From Natrinema zhouii (GTDB lineage Archaea > Halobacteriota > Halobacteria > Halobacteriales > Natrialbaceae): a DNA stretch of 64,000 nucleotides. Shown in pieces: positions 38,102 to 47,216 of this stretch. The stretch lies in the NCBI RefSeq assembly GCF_013456555.2, contig NZ_CP059154.1, forward strand, positions 2,914,001-2,978,000, in the 5' to 3' direction. The first letter of the stretch is position 1. Each line of letters begins with the position of its first letter. The notes under the pieces were generated by a model. That model made no database searches. It was not told where the DNA came from and saw only the letters and a program-made list of their open reading frames with translations. Made by a program: the position numbers and the translations under genes.

Positions 38102-39388
38102 TTACGTCGCAGCGCCGGCGATCGCCAGGAGCCCCGCTCCGAGCAACCCGGCGATCCCCGCGCCGACGAAGGCCGGCGTGTACGTTCCCGCGAGGTCGTA
38201 CGTGAGACCGGCGGCCCAGGGAGCGAGCAGCCCCGAGACGGCGAAGGAGACCGACACGAGCCCGAAGATCGCGTTCGGGTTCGCCGTCCCGAACAGATCC
38301 ACCGTCAGCGGTGAGAGCAGCGCGCCGTTGCCCCCGTAGGCGATGCCGAAGACCACGGCGAAGCCGTACAGTCCGATCGGGGAACCGATGAGGGGCAGAG
38401 ACAGCGTTGCTGCCCCCATGACGCCCGAACACGCGACGAACGTCCGAACGCGACCGAATCGATCCGCGAGCCCACCGATCCCGATCCGGGCCACCGCCGT
38501 CGTCCCGCCGATCGTCGCGAGCGCCACCGCGCCCGTCTCCTCCCCGAGACCGATATCACCGGTGTGGGGGACGATGTGAACGAGTACGGCGTACAGGGTC
38601 GCATAGACGAATACCCAGCCCGTCATGACCAGCAGGAACTGCCGCGAGATCGCGACGTCGACGAGCTCGCGCCGATAGGCCTCCCACTCCGGTGGGTCGC
38701 GGTCCGGAACGCCGTCCGGGAACTCGTCGCCCGGGTCGGTCTCGCTCGAGGCCGGATCGTCGGCGAACAGCGGTGTCACGAGCGCGACGGCGACCGTCGC
38801 GGCAACGACGAGTGCGAGAAACGCGTACCGCCACTGGAGGACGTCGATGAGCGCGCTCGCGGCGGGCGACATCGCGACCATCCCGATGCCGAGGCCGGCC
38901 GTCGCGATGCCGGTCGCGAGGCCGCGCCGGCGCTGGAACCAGCGCGGGACCGTGGCGTAGGAGACCACGTAGATCACGCCGAGTCCGATCGCCGTGAGGA
39001 CGCCGTAGGCGAACAGGAGCCCGGCGTACGAATCCGTCTGACTCGTCCAGACGCCACCGATCGCGAGCGTGGCCGCACCGAACGCCAGCAGTCGCCGGAC
39101 GCCGAATCGGTCGGCGAGCACGCCCAGAACCGCTGCCGAGAGGTAGATGACGACCGTCTGCAGGGAGAAGACGAACGAGACGGCGGACCGGGAAATCTCG
39201 AAATCTCGCTGCATCGGACCGAGGAAGACACCGAAGGCGTAGGAGAGACCGAAGACGACGAAAGCACCGACGAAGCCGCCGGCGACGACGTACCAGCCGC
39301 GATAGACGCGGCGATCGACCGTCGGTTCCGTTCCGTCAACTATACCAGCGGTATCGCTGGATCGGTCCGAGCCACCGTTGGGACGCAT
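38102..39388 (-). CDS. MFS transporter (OxlT/monocarboxylate-like)
   Basis: A 428-residue major facilitator with 12 helices in two halves joined by an acidic loop (DDPASSETDPGDEFPDG). The conserved loop between helices 2 and 3 appears as GVLADRFGVRRLL, and the corresponding C-half loop as GGLADRFGRVRTF. The N-terminus (YRGWYVVAGGFVGAFVVFGL) is typical of the OxlT/monocarboxylate group. It is divergent from the AtoE-like gene with about 60 bases between, so both may serve organic-acid transport and share regulation. Confidence 0.87.
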   Translation of the reverse strand: MRPNGGSDRSSDTAGIVDGTEPTVDRRVYRGWYVVAGGFVGAFVVFGLSYAFGVFLGPMQRDFEISRSAVSFVFSLQTVVIYLSAAVLGVLADRFGVRRLLAFGAATLAIGGVWTSQTDSYAGLLFAYGVLTAIGLGVIYVVSYATVPRWFQRRRGLATGIATAGLGIGMVAMSPAASALIDVLQWRYAFLALVVAATVAVALVTPLFADDPASSETDPGDEFPDGVPDRDPPEWEAYRRELVDVAISRQFLLVMTGWVFVYATLYAVLVHIVPHTGDIGLGEETGAVALATIGGTTAVARIGIGGLADRFGRVRTFVACSGVMGAATLSLPLIGSPIGLYGFAVVFGIAYGGNGALLSPLTVDLFGTANPNAIFGLVSVSFAVSGLLAPWAAGLTYDLAGTYTPAFVGAGIAGLLGAGLLAIAGAAT

Positions 39389-39450
39389 TCGATCGTACTC
39401 TTCCGCCGCGGCACATAACGCTTAACACGTCATTTGTGATCGCTTCACAT

Positions 39451-40905
39451 ATGGGGTCTGCAGAGAAGACAGCGGCGACCGGGAACGTCGTCGAACGGCT
39501 CGGAAACCGAATCGCTGATATCGTCGAGCGATGGATGCCGAGCCCGTTCCTGTTCGCGATCATTCTGTCTTACGTCGTGTTCGTGGTCGGAATGATCGTC
39601 CAGGGACAGGGGCCGACGGAGATGGTCCAACACTGGTACGACGGGTTCTGGGCGTTCCTCACGTTCGCGATGCAGATGGTGCTGATAATCATGACTGGGT
39701 TCGTGATCGCGTATCACCCGCGAGTCAACGACGCGCTCCGGCGGCTGGCAGCGATCCCGAACAGCAGCAGACAGGCCGTCGTCCTCGTCGGCGTCGTGTC
39801 GATGGGGCTGGCCTGGATCCACTGGGGGCTCAGCCTCGTCGTCGGCGCGATCTTCGCTCGAGAGATGGGGAAGGCCGCCTACCGGGAGGGGATCACGGTC
39901 CACTATCCGTTGCTCTGCGTGGCGGGCTACATGGGAATGGGGCTCACCTGGCACTGGGGATTATCCGGCTCGGCACCCCTCTTGCTCGCCACAGCGGGCA
40001 ACGAATTCGTCGAACTCGGCGTCATCGACGAACCGGTCGGAACGTCCGCGACGGTCTTTAGCGGGTACGCGCTCGCGCTCACCGCGCTATCGATCGTGTT
40101 CGCGGCACTCGTCCTGTTCCTGTTGACGCCCTCTCCGGAGCGCTCGAGGGAGATCACCGAGTACGTTCCCGAAGCCGACCTGTTCGAACCGGCCGCGGAC
40201 GGTGGGACCGACGATACCGCGGTGGACGAATCCGTAACTGAACCGACCGCGGACGAGGACGTGGGCGGCAGCCGGGTCCCGGCCGAGCGAATCGACAACA
40301 GTCGGCTGCTGGGCGGCATCATCGCGCTGACTGGCGTTGCGGTGATCGTCTGGGAATTCGTGAGCCGAGGACTCGACGCGCTCGATCTGAACGTCCTGAA
40401 CTTCGCGTTTCTCTTCGCCGGTCTCGCGATCTACACTCGACCGGCGCTCTACCGCGATCGGTTCGGCGACGCCGCGGACGCCGCCGCGGGAATCATTCTC
40501 CTCTTTCCGTTCTTCGCAGGCATCCAGGGCATGATGAGCGGCTCGGGTCTGGCGGAAACGATGGCCGAGGGCCTGCTGGCGATTTCGACGACCGAAACGT
40601 TCCCGGTCGTCGCGTGGCTCACGGCCGCGGTCGTCAACCTCTTCGTCCCCTCCGGCGGCGGCGAGTGGATCGTCCTCGGGCCGCCCGTCCTCGAGGCCGC
40701 ACAGGAGGTCGGCGTCCCAGTCGGGCAAGCGACCATCGCGTACGCGGTCGGAGACGCCCACACCAACCTGTTGAATCCGTTCTGGGCGCTGCCGTTGCTC
40801 GCGATCACGGAGATCCGCGCTCGAGAAATGTTCGGCTACGCCGTCACGATGTTGCTCGCGCTCATTCCGTTCCTGGCGGTCGTCCTGTTCCTGCTCCCGT
40901 ACTGA
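39451..40905 (+). CDS. Short-chain fatty acid transporter (AtoE family)
   Basis: A 484-residue membrane protein of the AtoE family with about 11 helices. Diagnostic segments are MPSPFLFAIILSYVVF, IIMTGFVIAYHPRV, WIHWGLSLVVGAIFAREM, TWHWGLSGSAPLLLAT and FVPSGGGEWIVLGPPVLEAA. A long acidic loop near residues 230-275 is a haloarchaeal insertion. It should import or exchange acetoacetate or short fatty acids. The ATG at 39451 is chosen over a GTG five codons earlier because it starts the usual N-terminus. The HxlR gene converges on it. Confidence 0.92.
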   Translation: MGSAEKTAATGNVVERLGNRIADIVERWMPSPFLFAIILSYVVFVVGMIVQGQGPTEMVQHWYDGFWAFLTFAMQMVLIIMTGFVIAYHPRVNDALRRLAAIPNSSRQAVVLVGVVSMGLAWIHWGLSLVVGAIFAREMGKAAYREGITVHYPLLCVAGYMGMGLTWHWGLSGSAPLLLATAGNEFVELGVIDEPVGTSATVFSGYALALTALSIVFAALVLFLLTPSPERSREITEYVPEADLFEPAADGGTDDTAVDESVTEPTADEDVGGSRVPAERIDNSRLLGGIIALTGVAVIVWEFVSRGLDALDLNVLNFAFLFAGLAIYTRPALYRDRFGDAADAAAGIILLFPFFAGIQGMMSGSGLAETMAEGLLAISTTETFPVVAWLTAAVVNLFVPSGGGEWIVLGPPVLEAAQEVGVPVGQATIAYAVGDAHTNLLNPFWALPLLAITEIRAREMFGYAVTMLLALIPFLAVVLFLLPY

Positions 40906-40949
40906 CCGGAACGGGCTCCGCCGCAGGACTCGAAACCAGCGGGTCCCGC

Positions 40950-41303
40950 CTACTTCGCCTCGAGTTCGCCGTCCTCGAGCCACGAGCCGGCCCAGCACTC
41001 GATTTCGCCGAAGACCGGTTCCAGCGATTCACCCTTGTCGGTGAGGCTGTAGAAGGTGGCGACCGGGGCGTCCTCCTCGATGCGGCGCTCGACGAAGCCC
41101 ATCTCGCCGAGGTCGTCGAGCACGCGCGAGAGGGTCCGCGCGTTCGCGCCGGTCGATCGCTTGAGTTCGTTGAAGCGCTGCTCGCCGTCGAGCAGTTCGT
41201 GGAGCACCGCCAGCCGCCACTGGGAGCCGATCTGCTCGAGGGAGGCGATGACGGGACAGGCGTCGGCGTTTTCCTCGCGGGGTTTCGTCTGGGGAGATGA
41301 CAT
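40950..41303 (-). CDS. HxlR-family winged-helix regulator
   Basis: A 117-residue transcription factor. The HxlR signature includes an N-terminal Cys (NADACPVIASLEQIGSQWRL), the recognition region RFNELKRSTGANARTLSRVL and the wing ATFYSLTDKGESLEPVF. Many family members sense aldehydes, quinones or redox state through the conserved Cys, present here at about residue 16. A perfect 14-base palindrome lies 43 bases upstream of its start, beside a TATA-like sequence, so autoregulation is likely. The neighbouring AtoE-like transporter is a possible target. Confidence 0.9.
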   Translation of the reverse strand: MSSPQTKPREENADACPVIASLEQIGSQWRLAVLHELLDGEQRFNELKRSTGANARTLSRVLDDLGEMGFVERRIEEDAPVATFYSLTDKGESLEPVFGEIECWAGSWLEDGELEAK

Positions 41304-41345
41304 CTGTGGTCTCTCCCGAGAGCTACGTCGGGGACATCTTTAGTA

Positions 41346-41359
41346 GTTCGGATCCGAAC
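41346..41359. promoter_or_regulatory. Perfect palindrome, probable operator of the HxlR gene
   Basis: GTTCGGATCCGAAC is a perfect 14-base palindrome located 43 bases before the HxlR ATG. On the minus strand it is followed directly by TACTAAAG, a TATA-like sequence at about the right distance from the start codon. This is the classical position for a dimeric repressor. Confidence 0.55.
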
Positions 41360-41441
41360 CGGGTATCATCGTGATAGTGGTTCTCGAGCGGGTACTCTGA
41401 CGCTATCGATCGCAACTCAATCGCGCACGGGAATCTGTTGA

Positions 41442-41471
41442 CGGGAAGCGATCAACGGGCGGGAAGCGATC
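41442..41471. repeat. 12-base direct repeat
   Basis: CGGGAAGCGATC occurs at 41442-41453 and 41460-41471, 18 bases apart, in the non-coding stretch between the HxlR gene and the small zinc protein. It has no recognised function. Confidence 0.35.
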
Positions 41472-41598
41472 GACGGACGGTCAGGAGACCGATATCCTCC
41501 CGATTCACGCGGAACGATCGGAGAACAGCGTTGCCACAACTGGCGTGTCCGAACCGCTCAGTACAGGTGACGTATTGATCACTCACCAGCACTCTATA

Positions 41599-41802
41599 CT
41601 ACTGCTCGATGCTGTGTTCGTTTCTGACTTGATTCAAATCTCCCTCGCCGCAGGTACAATTGACGATGCCTACTGGTCGAATAGAGCCATCCGGTGAGAT
41701 GCGTGCAACGTACATATCACCGCATTCTGCACAAGCGACAACGGTTTTTTGTGCCTCGTCTTCGTGCTTACTCATACTATCTACAAAGCAGTGGCTTCCC
41801 AT
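41599..41802 (-). CDS. Small zinc-ribbon protein, paralogue A
   Basis: A 67-residue protein with Cys pairs CAECGDMY and NCTCGEGD flanking a beta-hairpin-like middle (ISPDGSIRPVGI), a compact zinc ribbon. A minus-strand GGAGG seven bases before the ATG at 41800-41802 supports this start. An ATG nine codons later (41773-41775) would give 58 residues, nearer to the paralogue at 42.3 kb. The gene is AT-richer than its neighbours. Function unknown; possibly nucleic-acid or protein binding. Confidence 0.62.
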   Translation of the reverse strand: MGSHCFVDSMSKHEDEAQKTVVACAECGDMYVARISPDGSIRPVGIVNCTCGEGDLNQVRNEHSIEQ

Positions 41803-42000
41803 GATCGTTCCTCCAAAGATTATTGGCTAGAGAAACGTATTCTCACCAATTCGTATCTGTACGTAACATTCATACATTCTGTTTTATCGTTTAGTTTGAA
41901 CACGTCGTTGCTGTTCAGTATAGCGGACAATTGAACGGGCGCAAACAAATCCTCAATAAACTCACAACGCATAATACAGCTGTAACATAATACATACATC

Positions 42001-42162
42001 ATGGACACTGAACAACACCCAGAAACGATCCGCATTGTCTGTACCGTGTGCGCTTTCTCGAAAGAGGTGACGACAGACGAGGATGAAGCAGCGGAAGTAA
42101 TTCGTGAACACGGTCAGGAAACAGGTCACAAACTCACTACTGAGGAACTCGACACTCAGTAA
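42001..42162 (+). CDS. Small Cys2-His2-like protein (53 aa)
   Basis: A 53-residue ORF with CTVCAFSKEVTTDEDEAAEV followed by IREHGQETGHKL. One Cys pair and two spaced histidines make a plausible C2H2-type zinc site. It is strongly acidic. A CATAATAC element about 25-30 bases upstream fits a leaderless start. It lies between the two related zinc-ribbon genes, which are on the other strand. Function unknown. Confidence 0.6.
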   Translation: MDTEQHPETIRIVCTVCAFSKEVTTDEDEAAEVIREHGQETGHKLTTEELDTQ

Positions 42163-42236
42163 GCACGGTTACGTACCGATCCGGACATGGAGAAGACACG
42201 ACACACAGAGCAGTGAGTCCTGAACGAGTTACTCGA

Positions 42237-42443
42237 CTACGTGTCGCTTTTCGATTTCGAATTTCCGCCACCTGTGAGGTTCGAGTCATCACTGAGGATG
42301 CGGAACTCGCCATCTCCACACGTACACTCGGTTCCCCGTCCAGTACCGATAGGGCGAATCTCCCCATCGGGCCCGATACGAACCGAGTGAGCGGTCCCGC
42401 AGTTTTCACAGATCGCTGCTGCCCGATTTATTTCGCTATCCAT
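42237..42443 (-). CDS. Small zinc-ribbon protein, paralogue B
   Basis: A 68-residue protein with Cys pairs CENCGTAH and CTCGDGEF around the segment IGPDGEIRPIGTGRG. The pattern (CxxC, a PDGxIRPxG hairpin, then CxC) is shared with paralogue A at 41.6 kb, so the two are diverged copies. The tail is Ser/Lys-rich. It starts at the ATG at 42441-42443. Function unknown. Confidence 0.62.
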   Translation of the reverse strand: MDSEINRAAAICENCGTAHSVRIGPDGEIRPIGTGRGTECTCGDGEFRILSDDSNLTGGGNSKSKSDT

Positions 42444-42528
42444 TCTACCCCTCTAGAGGGTGTGAGAATATGAGTTACTCTCTTTTGCGTCAGTGATCTA
42501 CCGCTCCACTGAGCGATCGATACGTGGT

Positions 42529-42951
42529 CTACTGAACGGTCGTTGCTTCGTCCTCGAGCAACCGTTCGAGGTTCTCCAGCGCTCGCAGACTCACCGGCGC
42601 GGATCCCGCGTGGTGAATCGGGAGTTCGAACACGATCCGACAGCGGTCGTTACCGAGGTCGTCGACGCGATGGCCGGCGGCCGGAATTCCGGTCACGCGC
42701 CAGGTCCACCGCCGCTCCGTACACTCCGTGATCCGGAAGGGGACCCAGACGCCGGGGAGTCTGACCCGGCCGGTCGTCCCGGATCGAATCCGGCGATCGG
42801 TCGACTCCACGCCGCGGACGATCGGCGACCACTCCGGCCACTGCATCGTGTCGATAATGGCGTCCCAGGCGTCGGCCGCGGGGACGGACAGGACGTTCGA
42901 AACCTCGAGGCGACGGCCGTCCGACGTTCGCGTGGTCCGGACTCGAGTCAT
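42529..42951 (-). CDS. SRPBCC (START-like) family protein
   Basis: A 140-residue protein with the polyketide-cyclase/START-like fold expected for SRPBCC proteins: LEVSNVLSVPAADAWDAIID, then MQWPEWSPIVRGVES, strands RVRLPGVWVPFRITEC and WTWRVTGIPAAGH, and a C-terminal helix (LRALENLERLLEDE). It should bind a hydrophobic ligand, but nothing in the context indicates which. The ATG at 42949-42951 is chosen because it starts just before the first strand. Confidence 0.8.
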   Translation of the reverse strand: MTRVRTTRTSDGRRLEVSNVLSVPAADAWDAIIDTMQWPEWSPIVRGVESTDRRIRSGTTGRVRLPGVWVPFRITECTERRWTWRVTGIPAAGHRVDDLGNDRCRIVFELPIHHAGSAPVSLRALENLERLLEDEATTVQ

Positions 42952-43094
42952 AGTGGTTGCTACGCGCTCCCGACCTATGGGGATTGCCACGAAATGAGGC
43001 CGGACGCGCTCACGACGGGCAGATCAGTGCTTTCGACCTGATAGTCACTGGCCGCTAGACTTTACTGGAGTGGCTCCCTCAGTCGCGCTATCCA

Positions 43095-44008
<914 letters not shown>

Positions 44009-44012
<4 letters not shown>

Positions 44013-45865
44013 GCGATGGCCGCCTCCGCGGGATCGTCTCGCGTACGGTCCGGATCGCTCGCTGGGAGGTCTCCCGGAGCGCCGGCACCGTCGATCGGAA
44101 GACCGCGCTCGTCCTCGTCGTAATGTTACTCGCAGTCGGGACTGCCGGCTTCACGGTCGCCGACGAGGGCCTCGGCCTCGAGCGGGAGATCTACACCGTC
44201 GGCGTCGCCGAGGACAGCCGGTACCACGACGTGGCCGTCGACAGCGAGCAGTTCCGGCCCGTCCCGCTCGAGGACGTCACGCCCGACGGCGACGGTGACG
44301 GGAACGCAGACACCATCGCCGTTCGCGACGAGGCGACCGTCGACGTGGTCGTGACTCGAGACGGCCGGATCGGTCACGTCGACAGCGACAACGGCGCGGC
44401 CGCCTACGACGCGTTTCGCGAGTCCGTCGAGACGTACAATGGGAAGCTGATGGACGAGGAAGCCGATGAGGCGGCCGCGTACCCCGTGCTCGTCTCGATC
44501 GAATATCAGCAGCGCGATCTCGGCGGGTCGACTGGTTCCGAAGCCGGTGACGGGGACGGAACCAGCGGCGGGAGCGGGGACGGCACCGGCGGGAACACGG
44601 ACGGAAGCGCCGGGGACGACGCCGGGACGGACGGAACCGGTGGAAGCGGGACCGACGGCGGAGACGGCCGTACGCAAGTTCCCAACGTCGGCGACGGATC
44701 GACGTCGTCGACGGCACCGGACCGACCCGGCTCGATTTCGCCGCCGTTCCCGTTCCAATCGCTCGTGCTCGCGTTCCTGTTCGTCGTCCCGATGAACTTC
44801 GTCATTCAGGCCTACGGGAGCACGATCATGGACGAACGGGTCAAACGCCGCGGCGAACTGCTGCTCGTCTCGCCGGCCTCGAGCCGCGAGATCGTCGCCG
44901 GAAAGACCCTCCCGTACGTGCTCGGACTCGTCGGAGTGGTCGTCGCCATCGCGTGGGTAATCGAGGGCGGACCGGTCGCCGTCGCGGCGGCGCTGCCGAT
45001 CGCCCTGCTCTTCCTCGCGGCCACGTTCGTCGGGGCGATGCTCGCCCGCTCGTTCAAGGAACTCACGTTCGTGACGGTTACGATCAGCGTCTTCCTGACG
45101 ACGTACACGTTCATTCCAGCGGTCTTCGCCGACGTGAACGCCATCGCGTTGATCTCGCCGCTGACGCTGGTCGTGATGGACCTTCAGGGCGAGTCGGTCC
45201 GACTCGGAGAGTACCTGTTCTCGACCGGCCCCTTCTACCTCGGCGCGGCCGTCTGCTTCCTGCTGGGAATCGGCGTCTACCGCGAGGAGGACATGTTCGC
45301 CCAGAAGCCGATCCCGAGCAAAGTTATCGATGCGATCGCAAATCGAATCCGCGGCCGCCGGAGCGTCTTCCTGCTGCCGATCCTGTTCATTCCCTTCGTC
45401 TTCGCGAGCCAGCTCCTCGCGGTCGCCCTGCTGTTCGTCGTGCCCCAGACGGTCGCCGTGCCGTTGATCATCGTCGTCGCCGCGACGGTCGAAGAGGTCG
45501 CGAAGAGCGTTCACGTCTACGCCGGCTTCGCCCGCTCGCGGTTCGAGCCGACGCTGGGGACCGCCGCGGTACTCGGCGCGCTCTCCGGCGCCGGCTTCTT
45601 CGTCGGCGAGAAGCTCACCCACGTCGTCCAGTTCGTCGGCCTCCCCGAGCTCCCGGTCGGCACCGCCGCGTTCGGCCCGACCGTCTCGGACGAGCCGCTC
45701 GTTCTCGTCGTCGTCTTTCTCGCACCGCTGGCCTTGCACGTCGCGACGGCGGCCGTCTCGGCGCTCGGGGCGAGTCGGGGCCGGCTCGGTTACGTCGGTG
45801 GCCTCCTCACTGCAATCCTGGTTCACGCGGCCTACAACGCCGGGGTGATCGCCCTTGTCGCGTAA
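44009..45865 (+). CDS. ABC-2 permease fused to a PrsW-like intramembrane protease domain
   Basis: A 618-residue fusion. The first part is a NatB-like ABC-2 permease: helix 1 near residue 35, an external domain with a Gly/Asp/Ser-rich spacer, then MDERVKRRGELLLVSPASSR and helices to about 430. The last 170 residues resemble a PrsW-type membrane protease, with E495-E496-x-x-K499, E534 in FFVGE, H577 and H606 in membrane helices. The gene starts at the GTG overlapping the ATPase stop. It likely couples export with proteolysis in the membrane. The combination could instead be a structural relic of a CPBP/PrsW-like fold. See the findings. Confidence 0.82.
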
Positions 45866-47096
45866 GCGCGATCGCGACGGAGCGACTGACAACGGTGAGC
45901 CCACCGACGATGAGAGCGCTCGAGCCACGCGGGCCGACTGGCGGTCCCGCTCGAGCGAGGCCGATGACGCACGGGACTCGAGCCGGCGGGTTCGGTCCCC
46001 GCCGGCTCGACCGGACGGCGGGACCGGCACGGGCTCGAGCTGGGGTGCGCGCTGGGCCGTCGCTCGCCGCGAGCTGGCCTCGCTGCGCTCCGAGAAGACG
46101 ATCCTGCTGGCGCTGGCGATCCAGCTGTTCATCGCGGCCTTCTCCTCGTTTCTGGTCGTCGGCCTCGTCTCGCTGTCCGATCCGGGTGCGGTCGACGGCT
46201 ATCAGACCGAGGTCGCCGTCACCGGCGACGATACCGACACCCTGCTCGCGGTCGCGAACGAACGAGACGGCGTCACTGCACAGCGCTACGACGACCGCGG
46301 GGCCGCCTACGACGCCTTCGAGCGCGGCAGCGTCTCCGCCGTGCTCGATGCGAACAGAAACGACGATGGTCAACTCGTCGTCAGGGCGACCGCACCCGAG
46401 TCGGGACTCCAGACGACCCTGCTCGTCGTTCAGCTTCGGGACACCCTGGAACACGTCGAACGCGTCGAGCGCCAGCAGCACGTCGATTCTGGACGACTCG
46501 AGCAGTCGCCGGTTCCGGTGCCGGACGAGATCCAGGCGAGCCCGTACGTCGGCTTCACCTACACCATCCTGCTGCCGCTGTTGTGTTTCCTGCCGGTGTT
46601 CATCAGCGGCTCCATCGTCGTCGACTCGCTGATCGAGGAGCGCCAGCGGGGGACCCTCGAGTTGCTCCGGGTCGCGCCGCTCTCGCTCGCGGACGTGATC
46701 GACGCGAAGCTGCTGGCGACGGCGGCACTGGCTCCGCTACAGGCGATCGCGTGGCTCCTCTTGCTCTCGTTCAACGGAACCGCGATCGCGGGCCCCGTCG
46801 CCCTGATCGTGCTGGTGGCCGCGCTGTCGTTGCTGGTCGTCGCCGGCGGGGTCGCGATCGCGCTGTGGGCGCCCGACAGACGACAGGCCCAGTTGCTCTA
46901 CTCGACGGCCACCGTCGGCGCGCTGGTCGTCGCGACCGCCCTGCCCGAGCACCCCGCGAACACCGTCGCGAAGTTCGCGATCGGGAACCCGACGCCGACG
47001 ACGTGGGGACTGCTCGCCGCGTACTGTCTCCTCGCGCTCGGCGCGTTCGTCGCGCTCAGCCGAGGTATCGGCCGACTCGAGCCCGACTCGCTGTAG
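45855..47096 (+). CDS. ABC-2 type permease (NatB-like)
   Basis: A 413-residue permease with an acidic, Arg/Ser-rich cytosolic N-terminus (about 1-65). A first helix follows (EKTILLALAIQLFIAAFSSFL), then an external domain of about 120 residues and five more helices. The motif SLIEERQRGTLELLRVAPLS before helix 3 is characteristic of ABC-2 permeases. Translation appears to start at a TTG inside the end of the preceding gene, and no good alternative keeps the conserved part. It forms the second half of the exporter with the PrsW-fused permease. Substrate unknown. Confidence 0.82.
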   Translation: MSRKRDRDGATDNGEPTDDESARATRADWRSRSSEADDARDSSRRVRSPPARPDGGTGTGSSWGARWAVARRELASLRSEKTILLALAIQLFIAAFSSFLVVGLVSLSDPGAVDGYQTEVAVTGDDTDTLLAVANERDGVTAQRYDDRGAAYDAFERGSVSAVLDANRNDDGQLVVRATAPESGLQTTLLVVQLRDTLEHVERVERQQHVDSGRLEQSPVPVPDEIQASPYVGFTYTILLPLLCFLPVFISGSIVVDSLIEERQRGTLELLRVAPLSLADVIDAKLLATAALAPLQAIAWLLLLSFNGTAIAGPVALIVLVAALSLLVVAGGVAIALWAPDRRQAQLLYSTATVGALVVATALPEHPANTVAKFAIGNPTPTTWGLLAAYCLLALGAFVALSRGIGRLEPDSL

Positions 47097-47216
47097 GCCG
47101 TCTCGAGCCGCGAGACTGCTCGCTCGAGTGACTCGACCGTTCGGCGGAGATGATTTCGAAGCGATACCAATGCCAGATCCTAAACGCTTAGTCCCTCTAG
47201 GGGTGCGTATCTGGTA

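Noticed and set aside
41749..41934. 61-codon plus-strand frame opposite the zinc-ribbon gene
   Set aside because: It overlaps the start of paralogue A on the other strand and has a Ser/Leu/Ile composition typical of AT-rich non-coding DNA here.
44126..46132. Long minus-strand frame opposite the ABC permeases
   Set aside because: Antisense shadow with Arg/Asp repeats, contradicted by the permease and PrsW-like motifs on the plus strand.
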